A stretch of 44,413 nt of DNA from Nostoc sp. PA-18-2419 (GCF_005869855.1 NZ_SZNH01000027.1:379-44791), one strand, 5' to 3'. Positions 34,199 through 44,413 are shown, counted from the first letter of the stretch. Numbers and translations are program-made. Notes: generated by a model not told the origin, from the letters alone.

Positions 34199-35803
34199 AT
34201 GGATTTTGCTAATCTTGCATCCCAGTTAAATGCTGGAACAATTTTACCAGAGGGAATTGTAATTCTCACCCTCTTGGGGGTTTTGATAGTTGATTTGATT
34301 TTGGGGCGTACATCCTCGCGCTCGATTGGATATCTAGCGATCGCAGGTTTGCTGGCTTCGATTGTCGCCCTGTATTTTCAATGGGATGCTCTCAATCCCG
34401 TCTCTTTTAGCGGTGGTTTTAACAGTGACAACCTCAGTATCGTCTTTCGCGGTATTATAGCGTTGTCTGCCGCTTTTACTATATTGATGTCAATTCGCTA
34501 CATCGAGCAAAGTGGCACCGCTTTAGCAGAATTTATCGCTATTTTGCTGACTGCTACCCTTGGAGGGATGTTTTTATCCGGGGCTAGCGAGTTAGTAATG
34601 ATTTTCATCTCCCTAGAAACCCTGAGTATCTCTTCTTACTTGTTAACAGGTTATACTAAGCGTGACCCCCGCTCTAACGAAGCGGCGCTGAAATACCTGT
34701 TAATTGGAGCTTCGAGTACAGCAGTATTTTTGTACGGTGTATCATTGTTGTATGGATTATCAGGTGGACAAACACAACTAAATGCGATCGCCGATGGTAT
34801 TGCCACAGCTCATGTTGGTCAATCTTTAGGCTTAGTGATTGCCCTAGTTTTTGCGATCGCAGGTATTGGCTTTAAAATCTCCGCTGCACCCTTCCACCAG
34901 TGGACACCAGATGTTTACGAAGGCGCTCCCACCCCGGTAATCGCCTTTTTATCTGTGGGTTCCAAAGCAGCTGGCTTTGCTCTAGCTATCCGCTTGCTAA
35001 CAACAGCCTTCCCTCTTGTTGCTGACGAGTGGAGGTTTGTTTTCACTGCTCTGGCTGTTCTCAGTATGATCTTAGGTAACGTAGTTGCCCTAGCCCAAAC
35101 TAGCATGAAACGGATGCTAGCTTATTCATCCATTGCCCAAGCTGGGTTTGTGATGATTGGCTTAATTGCTGGCACACAGGCAGGGTACGCCAGTATGATA
35201 TTTTACCTACTGGTCTACCTATTCATGAACCTGTGCGGCTTTACCTGCATCATTCTCTTCTCCTTGCGGACAGGAACCGACCAAATTGCCGAATACTCAG
35301 GACTATATCAAAAAGATCCACTCCTAACACTGGGGTTGAGTATCTCCCTGCTTTCCTTGGGTGGTATTCCCCCATTAGCCGGGTTTTTTGGCAAAATTTA
35401 CTTGTTTTGGGCTGGTTGGCAAGCAGGTCTTTATGGGCTAGTCTTGCTGGCCTTAGTGACCAGTGTTGTCTCCATCTACTACTACATTCGCGTAGTCAAG
35501 ATGATGGTAGTCAAGGAACCCCATGAAATGTCTGAAGCAGTGCAGAATTATCCTGCAATACGTTGGAATTTGCCTGGATTTAGACCTTTGCAAGTCGGCT
35601 TGGTGATCACCTTAATTGCCACTTCCATCGCCGGGATTTTGTCAAATCCACTATTTACATTGGCTAACCATTCCATCTCCCATACTGCTATTTTGCAAGC
35701 AACAGTCAATAGCAGTGTACAGGCACAAAATCTACCACTTTTACCAAAGTTAGATTCAGTGAGTCAGTCTCAACCTTCAGTTGATTCTAATGCTAAGATT
35801 TGA
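34199..35803 (+). CDS. ndhB: NAD(P)H-quinone oxidoreductase subunit 2 (NdhB)
   Basis: The 534-residue, very hydrophobic protein is an antiporter-like membrane subunit of the NDH-1 complex in thylakoid and plasma membranes, used in respiration, cyclic electron flow and CO2 uptake. It begins [20 protein letters not shown] and carries the proton-antiporter block [17 protein letters not shown] with its neighbouring charged helices, diagnostic for NdhB. About 14 transmembrane helices are expected. The C-terminal tail after ~residue 500 is polar and longer than the conserved core. It has its own terminator downstream. Confidence 0.97.
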   Translation: MDFANLASQLNAGTILPEGIVILTLLGVLIVDLILGRTSSRSIGYLAIAGLLASIVALYFQWDALNPVSFSGGFNSDNLSIVFRGIIALSAAFTILMSIRYIEQSGTALAEFIAILLTATLGGMFLSGASELVMIFISLETLSISSYLLTGYTKRDPRSNEAALKYLLIGASSTAVFLYGVSLLYGLSGGQTQLNAIADGIATAHVGQSLGLVIALVFAIAGIGFKISAAPFHQWTPDVYEGAPTPVIAFLSVGSKAAGFALAIRLLTTAFPLVADEWRFVFTALAVLSMILGNVVALAQTSMKRMLAYSSIAQAGFVMIGLIAGTQAGYASMIFYLLVYLFMNLCGFTCIILFSLRTGTDQIAEYSGLYQKDPLLTLGLSISLLSLGGIPPLAGFFGKIYLFWAGWQAGLYGLVLLALVTSVVSIYYYIRVVKMMVVKEPHEMSEAVQNYPAIRWNLPGFRPLQVGLVITLIATSIAGILSNPLFTLANHSISHTAILQATVNSSVQAQNLPLLPKLDSVSQSQPSVDSNAKI

Positions 35804-35842
35804 CCTTCTGAATCTCAATAAAACTTTGCACTATTAAAGAAG

Positions 35843-35875
35843 TGCCTGTTTGCTAATTAGCAAGCAGGCATTTTT
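35843..35875 (+). terminator. Rho-independent terminator of ndhB
   Basis: TGCCTGTTTGCTAA (35843-35856) pairs with TTAGCAAGCAGGCA (35857-35870), with one G-T pair, followed by TTTTT. It sits 40 bp after the ndhB stop. Confidence 0.93.
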
Positions 35876-36028
35876 AAAGTTAAATTCACTAAACCGAGAT
35901 TCAGCAACGTAATTACTCAACTAAAAATTGCTAGGTTGAAACTAATACAAAGACGCTCTTACACAGACACAGATAATTTTTAACCACCCAAAGTTTTTTA
36001 GGCAGACCACTATTCCCAATCCCAAATC

Positions 36029-37393
36029 CTACGAGTTAACAGGTATCTTAATTATAAATTCTGCACCTTTTCCTGGACTAGAAAAACAGCTAAGTTGTCC
36101 GCCATGTTTCTCCACTATAATCTGATAGCTTATAGATAGACCTAGCCCAGTACCTTTGCCCACGGGTTTAGTTGTGAAAAATGGGTCGAATAGCTTTGAG
36201 CGAACTTGTTCGTTAATTCCCAAACCATTATCAGTAATAATAACCATTATCCAGTTTTCATCGATTACTTCAGTTGTAATTTTAATTTGGGGATTATCAG
36301 TTGTTTTTGAATTGTCTGTTGACCACCGACCACTGAGTGCGGACTTTTCCAGTGCATCGATCGCATTAGCTAAGATATTCATAAATACTTGATTGAGTTG
36401 ACCAGGGTAGCAAGTTATATTCGGCAGTTGTCCATATTTTTTAATGACTTTGATTCGTGGGTACTCATGTCTAGCTTGCAAGCGATGATCCAAAATCATT
36501 AGAGTGCTATCAATTCCTTCATGGATATTTACTTGCTTAAATTCTGCTTCATCAAGTCTCGAAAAATTTCGTAATGATTTAACAATTTCTTGGATGCGCT
36601 GTGTTCCCACCGTCATTGACTCAAAAATTTTAGTAATGTCTTGAATCAGAAAATGTAAGTCTATTTCTTCTATTTCATTTTGAATTTCTAGAGGAGGATT
36701 GGGGTAAATGTGTTGATAAATTTCCACCAATTTTAGTAAATCCTGAGTATATTTATGGGCGTGGTGGAGGTTACCATAAATAAAACTGATGGGGTTATTA
36801 ACTTCATGGGCAATACCAGCGACCATCTGACCTAAACTAGACATTTTTTCAGCTTGGATAAGCTGAGTTTGGGTAAGTTGTAGTTCGTTTAGTGTTTCTT
36901 GTAAAGCAGTTGTACGTTCTTCAACCCGAATTTCTAGGTCTTCATTCGCTTTCTGGAGTTCTAACTCCGCCTGTTTGCGTTTTTGAACTTCTTTGGCTAA
37001 CTCATCAATTTTCTGGTTTAGAAGGACGAAATTATTACTGGCTACAGTTCTATTTTCTAAGCGCAGAAGAATTAAAGCTGAAGATTCAGGAGACCAAGGT
37101 TGAATAACTGCTCCTTGAGTGCGGCATATTAATGTATGCCCATCATTTGTACGCAAAGTTAAAGAACCTAAAGTCATTGCTCTACTAGTAGAACAAGCTT
37201 GCAGATACTTTATAATATCGTTGGCAGACTCAGTTACCAGCTCAAAGAGCGTTTTTCCTCGCAGTTCCTGACGGCGTAATCGCAGCATATCTGCTACTGG
37301 TTGATTCGTAGCTAACACCTGACCCTCACTACTCACCAGAAGTAAAGGTTCTGGTAAAACTCTGGCAAATTCAATAAATTGTTCAGGAGTCAT
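36029..37393 (-). CDS. PAS-domain sensor histidine kinase
   Basis: The 454-residue soluble kinase has an N-terminal PAS domain (~8-110, [21 protein letters not shown]), a coiled-coil linker (~120-180), HisKA with phospho-acceptor His 196 ([12 protein letters not shown]) and a HATPase domain with N box ([11 protein letters not shown]), G1 (ITDNGLGI) and G2 ([11 protein letters not shown]). No membrane segment is visible, so it is cytosolic. A Ser/Thr/Asn-rich linker after the N box (~359-378) looks like repeat-derived DNA. It is last of a probable three-gene operon after the receiver-kinase and the MetOD1 sensor. The signal is unknown. Confidence 0.92.
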   Translation of the reverse strand: MTPEQFIEFARVLPEPLLLVSSEGQVLATNQPVADMLRLRRQELRGKTLFELVTESANDIIKYLQACSTSRAMTLGSLTLRTNDGHTLICRTQGAVIQPWSPESSALILLRLENRTVASNNFVLLNQKIDELAKEVQKRKQAELELQKANEDLEIRVEERTTALQETLNELQLTQTQLIQAEKMSSLGQMVAGIAHEVNNPISFIYGNLHHAHKYTQDLLKLVEIYQHIYPNPPLEIQNEIEEIDLHFLIQDITKIFESMTVGTQRIQEIVKSLRNFSRLDEAEFKQVNIHEGIDSTLMILDHRLQARHEYPRIKVIKKYGQLPNITCYPGQLNQVFMNILANAIDALEKSALSGRWSTDNSKTTDNPQIKITTEVIDENWIMVIITDNGLGINEQVRSKLFDPFFTTKPVGKGTGLGLSISYQIIVEKHGGQLSCFSSPGKGAEFIIKIPVNS

Positions 37394-37476
37394 GGAGCTG
37401 ACAATTTCTGGTTAGACTATACTTTAGTAATCTGCATCAGGGCTAGCGTTTTAGAGTTCCTTTACTGTCGAAGAGT

Positions 37477-38019
37477 TTACACAGATTCTAGTCCCTTATA
37501 GTATTCTCGACCTTCTGCATCTTCTGCTTCTTGAGTAAGTTTTAAGTAAACAATAACTCTGCATCCAGAAGCACCGTTTGCTATGGTATCTTGCAATTCT
37601 ACTTTCGCATACCCTAGATTATTAGCTGCGATCGTTCCAAAAACGTTTGAAGTCATCATGCACATCGCAGGGCGATTAAGCACTTTTTCGCCAAATGGGC
37701 AAACGCTATTGCCAAAAACAATTTTTTCATCATCCTGCTCAATAATATAAAAATTGCCTTGAATTCGTCTTTTTAAATCAACTAAAACATCAGCTACCTG
37801 CTTACGAGAAAGATTTGAGACTTCCAAGGTAGATTTGTAATCTTGGTTAATTTGCCTACCCATTCTTTCTCCAACTACACTAATAAAACCAGAGGCTTCT
37901 TCTATGCCAACTACATCTTGCAAAGTCCCAGACAGTTCTCTAATTAATGTACGTAAAAATATATCTCGTTCTAAAGAAACATTAAGCGTACTGATTGAAT
38001 GATTAAGAAAATTTGTCAT
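37477..38019 (-). CDS. Methanogen output domain 1-like sensor protein with conserved cysteines
   Basis: The ~180-residue protein matches the type of domain called methanogen output domain 1 (MetOD1), which resembles V4R sensor folds: [35 protein letters not shown], then [16 protein letters not shown] and NGASGCRV. Three conserved-looking cysteines (CPFG, MCMM, GCRV) could bind a metal or a cofactor. I chose ATG 38019; an ATG at 38073 would add an aromatic-rich 18 residues. It lies between two histidine-kinase genes on the same strand, so it is a likely input or modulator. No enzymatic activity is evident. Confidence 0.8.
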   Translation of the reverse strand: MTNFLNHSISTLNVSLERDIFLRTLIRELSGTLQDVVGIEEASGFISVVGERMGRQINQDYKSTLEVSNLSRKQVADVLVDLKRRIQGNFYIIEQDDEKIVFGNSVCPFGEKVLNRPAMCMMTSNVFGTIAANNLGYAKVELQDTIANGASGCRVIVYLKLTQEAEDAEGREYYKGLESV

Positions 38020-38139
38020 AGATTTTAAATACACAATTTTATAACTATAGTTATAGAGTTCCCAAAAATGCATCTAGAGTAACTACTTAATATTTTTTAT
38101 ATATTTTATTGAATAATTGATTGATAAAGTTTTGCTATT

Positions 38140-39462
38140 TTAGGAAGTTGGAATAGTAATGATAAACTCTGAACCTTCTCCTGGGACTGAGTTTACCTCC
38201 AGGGTTCCTCCATGTTTATCCACAACAATTTGACGAGCAATAGATAATCCTAATCCTGTACCTTGACCTACGGGTTTAGTGGTGAATAAATTGTCAAATA
38301 TTTTTTGCTGGATATCAGATGACATTCCCATACCATTATCTTTAATCCGAATCAAGACATGATTATTATTTTCAATCAGGCTGGTTTGAATCCAAATTTT
38401 ATTAGGACACGCTTCAATTTCATTATAGCTACGCCCTAAATTAAACTCTTCCAAAGTATCAATAGCATTAGCTAATAAATTCATAAATACTTGATTGAGT
38501 TGTCCACTGAAGCATTCTATTTCTGGCAAATTATCATAATATTTAATAACTTCAATATTGGGACGAAATTCTGATGCTTTTAAGCGGTGTTTGAGAATCA
38601 TAATTGTGCTATCAATGCCATCGTGAATGTCGCAAAAAACTTTGCGATCGCTATCTGCTCTCGAAAAGTTTCGTAGACTGGTACTGATGTTGCGAATCCG
38701 TTGAACACCTTCTTTCATCGAATAAATTAAATTAGGTAGATCGGAAAGTATATATTGCAAATCCATCGCTGCAATTTCTTCTTGAATTTCTGCAACTGGA
38801 TGAGGATAATACTGTTGATAAAGGTCAATGAGCTTAATCATGCCTTGGAAATATACTGAAGCATGTCCGAGATTGCCATGAATGAAACCAACTGGATTAT
38901 TAATTTCATGAGCAACTCCTGCGACTAATTGACCTAAAGCAGACATTTTTTCTGTCTGTACAAGCTGGAGTTGTGATTCTTGTAAATTTTTTAGTGCCTT
39001 AGACAAGGCTGCTGTTCTTTCTGCAACTCGTTTTTCTAAAGTTTTTGTGAGATTTCGTAACTGAAGATGGGTTTTAATTCTAGCTAATAGTTCTTGCTCA
39101 TGAAATGGTTTTGTAATGTAGTCAACTGCACCGATATTTAGACCTTTTATTTTACTTTCTGTATCTGAGTTTCCTGTCATAAAAATTACAGGAATATCAC
39201 AAGTTTCATAATTTTCTTTCAACTTTTTACATGTCTCAAAACCATCTATTTTTGGCATCATTACATCTAACAAAATTAAATCAGGTAGTCTAGATTCAAC
39301 CTGTTTCAGTGCCTTTTCTCCATTAACTTCTGTTATTACTTCAAAGCCTGCATTAGTTAATATTTCAAAGACAATTTCTAAATTAGTAATAGTATCATCC
39401 ACCACTAAAATTAAGTTATGTTCTGAAACATTAGATATTTTTATATATGGTTCATAATTCAT
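38140..39462 (-). CDS. Receiver-histidine kinase hybrid
   Basis: The 440-residue protein has an N-terminal receiver with intact phosphorylation residues (LVVDD, D66 in LILLDVMMP, FMTGN, and Lys in YITKPF), then a coiled coil, HisKA with His 185 (GVAHEINNPVGF) and a HATPase domain ([26 protein letters not shown]). An N-terminal receiver before a kinase core allows the kinase to be controlled by another phospho-donor. It is the first gene of the probable operon with MetOD1 and the PAS kinase, and is divergent from the terpene synthase gene across an 810-bp AT-rich gap. Confidence 0.92.
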   Translation of the reverse strand: MNYEPYIKISNVSEHNLILVVDDTITNLEIVFEILTNAGFEVITEVNGEKALKQVESRLPDLILLDVMMPKIDGFETCKKLKENYETCDIPVIFMTGNSDTESKIKGLNIGAVDYITKPFHEQELLARIKTHLQLRNLTKTLEKRVAERTAALSKALKNLQESQLQLVQTEKMSALGQLVAGVAHEINNPVGFIHGNLGHASVYFQGMIKLIDLYQQYYPHPVAEIQEEIAAMDLQYILSDLPNLIYSMKEGVQRIRNISTSLRNFSRADSDRKVFCDIHDGIDSTIMILKHRLKASEFRPNIEVIKYYDNLPEIECFSGQLNQVFMNLLANAIDTLEEFNLGRSYNEIEACPNKIWIQTSLIENNNHVLIRIKDNGMGMSSDIQQKIFDNLFTTKPVGQGTGLGLSIARQIVVDKHGGTLEVNSVPGEGSEFIITIPTS

Positions 39463-40272
39463 GTATTTAAATTAATTTAACTCCTAGTTACTTGTAGAAC
39501 GCTAGCTCTTGGATTGCAACTATGCAACCTCTATTTTCTTAATAGGCTGACTGAGAAATAAGAATCTGACAATTATATAGTTCCCAAAAACTCTAATAAC
39601 AGCAACATTTTTAGATTAAATTACCTATATTGTATGGAGCATTGCTAAAGATGGATATACTACTAAATCTTTGCTTTTAGCAAATTTAATTACCATTTTT
39701 TCTGAAATTAACTATTATTACCCTTGTCTTTTCATAAAAATAGGACTAGCTCAAAACAGTATTTTTTTGCCATAGATTAAGTTTTTTAGTTCGTCAACAG
39801 CATTTATGCTGAGCAGACGAATAGTAACTAATGTTATGAAAAAATATAATTACACATAATTACGGTTATATTTTTGAAAAAAAATTAATATTATTTAATC
39901 AAAATTCTAATTATTTATATATTTTTACATACTGCAATAATTTAAGTAAGCATGAGTTCCATACTTTAGAGAAAGTGATTTTACAGTGAATCTTTTTAAA
40001 AAAACTCTGTAATACGTTCTGAAACAGTCTATTGCCTTTGTCATCTCTTGGTCGATGTTTATTCATTATATTACATTTAATTAAGTTAATGTTGAAAAAT
40101 GATCTTTTACTTGATAAATATTTCAAAATGATTACATCAAAAGTTACATCTTGATTGCAGCAAAGTATCTCAATACTTGGCTCAATCTTTGATTTTTTAT
40201 TGCAGTTGACCCAAGTCGCAACGGCAAAATTGTACCTTTGAGGACTTTTAAAACAACCTTTAAGAGATTTTT
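39463..40272. other. 810-bp AT-rich region between divergent kinase operon and terpene synthase
   Basis: The DNA is distinctly AT-rich with many A and T tracts. A minus-strand frame at 39911-40126 (71 codons) has no recognisable domain and an unlikely composition, so I do not call it a gene. The region should contain both divergent promoters; no clear operator or hairpin was found. Confidence 0.5.
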
Positions 40273-41241
40273 ATGCAACAATTACTTTGCTCTGGTTTAT
40301 ACTGTCCATTTCCACTCCAAATTAATAAGCATGTTGATGTTTTAGAAAAATATGCTCTTGAATGGGTGCTTCGGTTCAACCTCTTGGCGAATGAATCAAC
40401 TTATAAAAGATTTTATAAGTCGAAATTCTTTTTATTAGCTGCATCTGCATATCCTGATAGCAATTTTGAAGAACTTAAAATTGCAAATGACTGGCTGAGT
40501 TGGGTGTTTATTTGGGACGATCAATGCGATCTCTCGGAGTTAAAAAAGCAACCTCAAGTATTAAAGACTTTTCACCAAAGATATTTGAAAATACTGAATG
40601 GTGCGGAAATTACAAACCAGGATACACTATTCAGTCATGCATTAATTGACTTACGACAACGAACTCTCCAAAGAGCTAGTATTAAATGGTTTAAGTACTT
40701 CATCAGTTACTTGGAAGACTACTTCTATGGGTGTATTCAGGAAGCAACCAACCGCGCTAAGGGAATCGTACCTGATGTGGATACTTATATTACGATACGC
40801 AGGTCAAGTGTAGGGGTTTATGCTGTTCTCGCATTAACTGAATTTTGTCATCAGTTCATGATTCCCGATGTTCTAAGAAATCACTATCTTGTGAAAAAAC
40901 TGGAACTAATTACAACTGACATTATTGCCTGGTCTAACGATATTTTCTCAGCATCTAGAGAAATAGCCAGTGGTGATGTTCATAATTTAATATATGTTCT
41001 GCATTATCACAAAAAAAAATCTCTAGAAGAAGCAATAGAGCAGGTAACTAAAATCCACAATGAAGAAGTAAATTCTTTAACAATTATAGAATCATTTCTT
41101 CCATCTTTGGGCGAAGAATTAGATGGTTATTTGACAAAGTATATATCAGGAATGCATAGTTGGATTAGCGGTAACATTGAATGGTGTTTTCATTCTTCTC
41201 GTTATAATAATTCAGAAAGACTAGAGCTAAAAGAGTTTTAA
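40273..41241 (+). CDS. Class I terpene synthase (sesquiterpene synthase-like)
   Basis: The 322-residue protein has the bacterial terpene cyclase fold with both metal motifs: WDDQCD (D82-D83-Q-C-D86, the DDxxD motif) and NDIFSASRE (N222, S226, E230, the NSE triad), plus the C-terminal WISGNIEWCFHSSRY, matching the usual W-x-RY ending. It should ionise and cyclise a linear prenyl diphosphate; size and family make farnesyl diphosphate the probable substrate. Product cannot be read from sequence. It is followed by a P450 gene 176 bp downstream, the typical Nostoc mini-cluster arrangement. It is soluble, with no signal peptide. The ATG at 40273 follows a purine-rich AAGAGA. Confidence 0.9.
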   Translation: MQQLLCSGLYCPFPLQINKHVDVLEKYALEWVLRFNLLANESTYKRFYKSKFFLLAASAYPDSNFEELKIANDWLSWVFIWDDQCDLSELKKQPQVLKTFHQRYLKILNGAEITNQDTLFSHALIDLRQRTLQRASIKWFKYFISYLEDYFYGCIQEATNRAKGIVPDVDTYITIRRSSVGVYAVLALTEFCHQFMIPDVLRNHYLVKKLELITTDIIAWSNDIFSASREIASGDVHNLIYVLHYHKKKSLEEAIEQVTKIHNEEVNSLTIIESFLPSLGEELDGYLTKYISGMHSWISGNIEWCFHSSRYNNSERLELKEF

Positions 41242-41417
41242 TAATCGAATCTGACTATACATTTATTAGCCAAAGTTGCTTAAAGAGTAATGTGGAATAT
41301 TAAGCTAGAGTGGATTCAAGTTTTACATAATCAACCTTGAATCCATTACGTTAAGTTATTTATTTAGGAAGAATAAATCACCATTAGCTAACTACAATTT
41401 TAAAGTCAAAAAAATAG

Positions 41418-42809
41418 ATGCAATTACCTAATCTTGTCAAAACTCCATCTTTACTACAAAAGCTTCAGTGGGTTAGTGACCCTATAGGCTATATGGAAAA
41501 TGCAGCCCAGCAATATCCTGATATTTTTACTGCTAGGATAATTGGTTTTGGGGATACCGTAGTTTTTGTGAACCATCCCCAAGCAATCCAGGAAATTTTA
41601 ACTAACGATCGCAAGAAGTTTACAGCCGTCGGAGAACTCAACGAAATTTTGCAGCCCCTATTGGGGAGTTATTCAGTCCTGATGCTGGAGGGCGACCGCC
41701 ACAAACGCCAACGAAAACTCGTGGCACCCTCTTTTCATGGAGAGCGGATGCAAGCCTATGGTCAGCTAATCTCTAATGCTTCTGAAAAAATCTTTAGTCA
41801 GTTACCACTAAATAAGCCATTTTTTGCTCGTGACCTAACAAAAGAAATATCTCTGCAAGCTATTTTACAAGCTATATTTGGCTTTCATGAGGGAGAAAAA
41901 ATTCAAAAACTTAGGCAACTATTGCCATCGTTCTTACAGCTTTTTGAGTCGCCAGTTAATTCTAGTTTATTTCTTTTCTCATTCTTGCAACAAGATTTAG
42001 GAGCTTGGAGTCCTTGGGGAAAGTTCCTGCGCGTTCGAGAGAAAATCGATCAATTTCTCTACACTGAAATTGCTCAGTGTAAGCAACAACACGATCCAGA
42101 ACGCATCGATATTCTCTCTTTGCTGATATCATGTCGAGATGAAGCAGGCCAAGCGATGACAGATCAAGAGTTGCGCGATCAGTTAATAACTCTTATACTT
42201 GCTGGCTATGATACTACTGCAACAGCAATGGCTTGGGGATTGTACTGGATTCACAAAAAGCCTTTAGTCCGTGAAAAACTGCTCCAAGAACTGGATAGTC
42301 TCGGTGATTCCTCAGATCCTATAAGCATTTCCCGACTGCCATATCTCACAGCTATTTGTAATGAAACTTTGCGAATTTACCCTGTCACTATGTTTTCGTT
42401 TCCCAGGGTAGTGCAAGAACCTCTGGAATTATTGGGACATCCTTTAGAGGCTGGAACTATAATGCTTCCCAGTATTTATCTCACTCATCATCGAGAGGAT
42501 TTATATCCCCAGCCTAAGCAATTTAAACCAGAGCGCTTTATTGAACGTCAATTTTCTCCCTATGAATTTCTACCCTTTGGCGGTGGTGTCCGTCGTTGTA
42601 TGGGCGAGGCCTTGGCTCTATTTGAAATTAAGCTAGCATTAGCAACAGTTGTGTCACACTATGACTTGGCGCTAGTCGAGCAGCGGCTAGAGCAACCTCA
42701 GCGTCGAGGTTTTAACCTTGCGCCAGGGAGTGGAGTCAAGATGGTAATTACGGGACGGCGTATGCGTCAAGAGTCTTTAGTAAAGATGACAACTACATCT
42801 ATATCTTAG
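41418..42809 (+). CDS. Cytochrome P450 (CYP110-like)
   Basis: The 463-residue soluble P450 has the I-helix AGYDTT (262-267), the ExxR motif (E316-R319, ETLR), the PERF motif and the haem loop FGGGVRRCMG with Cys 394 as the axial ligand. There is no N-terminal membrane anchor. The overall pattern matches the cyanobacterial CYP110 family. Its place directly after the terpene synthase suggests it hydroxylates or oxidises the terpene. Electron supply would come from ferredoxin. ATG 41418 is preceded by A-rich DNA without a classical ribosome site. It converges on the GAF kinase gene. Confidence 0.92.
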   Translation: MQLPNLVKTPSLLQKLQWVSDPIGYMENAAQQYPDIFTARIIGFGDTVVFVNHPQAIQEILTNDRKKFTAVGELNEILQPLLGSYSVLMLEGDRHKRQRKLVAPSFHGERMQAYGQLISNASEKIFSQLPLNKPFFARDLTKEISLQAILQAIFGFHEGEKIQKLRQLLPSFLQLFESPVNSSLFLFSFLQQDLGAWSPWGKFLRVREKIDQFLYTEIAQCKQQHDPERIDILSLLISCRDEAGQAMTDQELRDQLITLILAGYDTTATAMAWGLYWIHKKPLVREKLLQELDSLGDSSDPISISRLPYLTAICNETLRIYPVTMFSFPRVVQEPLELLGHPLEAGTIMLPSIYLTHHREDLYPQPKQFKPERFIERQFSPYEFLPFGGGVRRCMGEALALFEIKLALATVVSHYDLALVEQRLEQPQRRGFNLAPGSGVKMVITGRRMRQESLVKMTTTSIS

Positions 42810-42880
42810 AACACTAATTCAGTCATCTCTAAATGAGAAAAAAGACATAGGGAAATAGGGGAAATGGGAAGATTGTAGAT

Positions 42881-42905
42881 GGAGAGAGAATTTCACTCCA
42901 CCACC
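42881..42905. repeat. Second copy of the GAGAGAATTTC...CCACCACC repeat
   Basis: The same core as at 26225-26285, here between the convergent P450 and kinase genes, preceded by a purine-rich GGGAAATAGGGGAAATGGG tract. Confidence 0.5.
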
Positions 42906-42946
42906 CTACCCCTTCCACGCTCCGAATATCCATACGCTATACCCAA

Positions 42947-44413
42947 TTATCTTTGTTGCATTGGTATCTCAATTAGGAACTCAGTCCCTTCTCCTAGTGT
43001 GGAATTACAAGTTAAACTACCCTTGTGTTTGTCTACGATAATCTGATAGCTAATCGACAATCCTAAACCCGTACCGCTTCCTACCGCCTTGGTGGTAAAA
43101 AATGGATCAAAAATTTTCTGCTGCACGGCTTCTGTCATCCCAGAACCGTTATCAGCAATCCGAATCATCACTGTATTGGAATCTGTTAGTTGAGTAGAGA
43201 TGCGAATTTCTCCTTGATAATTTTTTATTTTTTCTTGACCTTCTGATGGTTGCAAACCTCTATTGGAATTTTTCTGTGGGTCATTTACGAATAACTGATA
43301 ACTAATAAAAAATGACTCTTCTAAAGCATCGAGCGCATTACTTAAGATATTCATAAATACCTGATTTAGCTGACCAGCGTAACAAGTAACTTCTGGAAGA
43401 TTTTCATATGTTTTGATAATTTTAACTTCTGAAAAGCTGATACCGATACCCTGTTTTGTGTCTAGAGATTTTCTTTTGATTCGATGCTGCAAGATCATTA
43501 AAGTGTTGTCTATTCCTTCATGAAGATCTACAGGCTTCATCTCGTATTCATCAAGACGGGAAAAGTTGCGTAAGCCCAAAACAATAGTGCGGATACGCGA
43601 ACTTCCAATCTTCATTGAATCTAGAATTTTTGGCAAGTCTTCTGCTAAAAATTCTATGTCTATTTCCTCTAATTTATCCTCAATTGCAGGCGAATAACCA
43701 GGGTATTCTTGCTGATAAACAGCTATCAAATCCAATAAATAGTGGACATATTCACTAGTATGAGCAATATTCCCATGAATAAAATTAATTGGATTATTAA
43801 TTTCATGGGCAATTCCTGCTACCATTTGACCTAAAGAAGACATTTTTTCACTTTGAATTAACTGAATTTGAGTGCGTTTCAGTTCTTGTATAGCTTGTTG
43901 TAATCTTTCATTTTTATCGTTTAGTTCCTGGGTTCTCTCATTGACTTTTTGTTCTAGAGTATGGTTGTATTTCTCCAAGCTTTCTTTAGCTTGTGCCAAA
44001 TTTTTGTAGAGGATAGCATTTTTTAGGGATATTGCTGCTTGGGTAGTAAGGAGTTTCAGGACTTCTATGCGATCGCGTGTAAATGCTCGAGTCGTTAAAT
44101 TATTTTCTAGATAAAGAATTCCAATCAATTTACCTTGATTGAGAATAGGTATAGATAATAAACTCTTGGGTTCCTCACAGATAATATAGCTATCGGTTGC
44201 TAAAAAAGAAACAGCCATTGCATCATCAATAACCAAGATTTCTCTGGAGCGTTTAACGTAGTTAATCAAAGTAATGGGAACATCATAGCTTGATTCTAAG
44301 GAAATTGATGGAAACTCTGTGTAAGGATGCTCAAAAGTCGAACTTGAACAAACTGCCATAACAGTTAATGGTAAGCTATCATCTTCGCTTAAAATCAAAG
44401 CACATTTAGAGGC
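42947..44413 (-). CDS. GAF-domain histidine kinase (partial, N-terminus beyond right edge)
   Basis: The frame is open to the right edge: codons 5' of the first TTG at 44398 read A-S-K-C-A, so the true start lies outside. The visible ~488 residues are a GAF domain ([20 protein letters not shown]), a coiled coil, HisKA with [12 protein letters not shown], and a HATPase domain ([30 protein letters not shown]). In Nostoc such GAF-kinase ends often terminate very large proteins with an N-terminal Ser/Thr kinase and AAA-ATPase; here that part cannot be seen. A long linker after the N box resembles interspersed repeat DNA. It converges on the P450 gene. Confidence 0.9.
   Translation of the reverse strand, partial: ASKCALILSEDDSLPLTVMAVCSSSTFEHPYTEFPSISLESSYDVPITLINYVKRSREILVIDDAMAVSFLATDSYIICEEPKSLLSIPILNQGKLIGILYLENNLTTRAFTRDRIEVLKLLTTQAAISLKNAILYKNLAQAKESLEKYNHTLEQKVNERTQELNDKNERLQQAIQELKRTQIQLIQSEKMSSLGQMVAGIAHEINNPINFIHGNIAHTSEYVHYLLDLIAVYQQEYPGYSPAIEDKLEEIDIEFLAEDLPKILDSMKIGSSRIRTIVLGLRNFSRLDEYEMKPVDLHEGIDNTLMILQHRIKRKSLDTKQGIGISFSEVKIIKTYENLPEVTCYAGQLNQVFMNILSNALDALEESFFISYQLFVNDPQKNSNRGLQPSEGQEKIKNYQGEIRISTQLTDSNTVMIRIADNGSGMTEAVQQKIFDPFFTTKAVGSGTGLGLSISYQIIVDKHKGSLTCNSTLGEGTEFLIEIPMQQR

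Noticed and set aside
39911..40126. Minus-strand 71-codon frame in the 810-bp gap
   Set aside because: Very AT-rich, no domain, no ribosome site, and no neighbour it would fit with.

Overview
The window looks like chromosomal DNA of a filamentous, heterocyst-type cyanobacterium of the Nostoc/Anabaena group. The evidence is the many copies of the HIP1 octamer GCGATCGC, the low-to-moderate GC, the cyanobacterial and photosynthetic genes (NdhB, a CRR6-type NDH-1 assembly factor, a phytol-kinase family protein, IspD, IspG, DUF760, DUF3685), a FurC-type regulator, a CYP110-like P450 beside a terpene synthase, and the short interspersed repeats that fill intergenic gaps and also enter coding regions in frame. 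I saw no rRNA, tRNA, CRISPR array or intact insertion sequence.

Layout. Positions 1-5381 (minus strand) hold a probable four-gene operon: a P-loop ATPase, two tiny overlapping helical proteins (one acidic, one basic), and a very large STAND-type signalling ATPase with TPR-like, P-loop, transmembrane and WD40 parts that runs off the left edge. Its P-loop domain carries an unusual in-frame array of 21-bp (7-residue) repeats. Positions 6231-10921 hold HU, a CobD/HisC-like PLP enzyme with a repeat inserted in its reading frame, a flavoprotein that has lost the catalytic residues of the disulfide reductases, a phytol/polyprenol kinase-like membrane protein and an MpaB-type oxygenase. Positions 10976-15806 hold a divergent pair: a DUF3685 protein with a pseudo-receiver domain, and a NACHT ATPase with pentapeptide repeats.

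Positions 16107-35803 are mostly housekeeping and conserved genes: FurC/PerR, CRR6, a GT9 glycosyltransferase, IspD, ScpB, DUF760, an HtrA protease, a LysM-M23 peptidase, two isochorismatase-fold hydrolases, IspG, a CtpA-type protease, an EF-G paralogue, a TPR protein, a PsiE-like protein and NdhB. A decayed RelE/YafQ-type toxin remnant lies just upstream of ispG.

Positions 36029-44413 are the most accessory-looking part. A sesquiterpene-synthase-like gene and a CYP110-like P450 gene sit between histidine kinases. On one side are a PAS kinase, a cysteine-containing methanogen-output-domain sensor and a receiver-kinase in one probable operon. On the other side is a GAF kinase, cut by the right edge, that converges on the P450 gene. 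The three kinases are clearly paralogous in their catalytic cores. The simplest reading is a small terpenoid pathway placed next to a redox- or ligand-sensing phosphorelay; the regulatory link is inference.

The best candidates for something undescribed are the four-gene STAND operon with its heptad-repeat insertion, and the kinase/MetOD1 module flanking the terpene genes.
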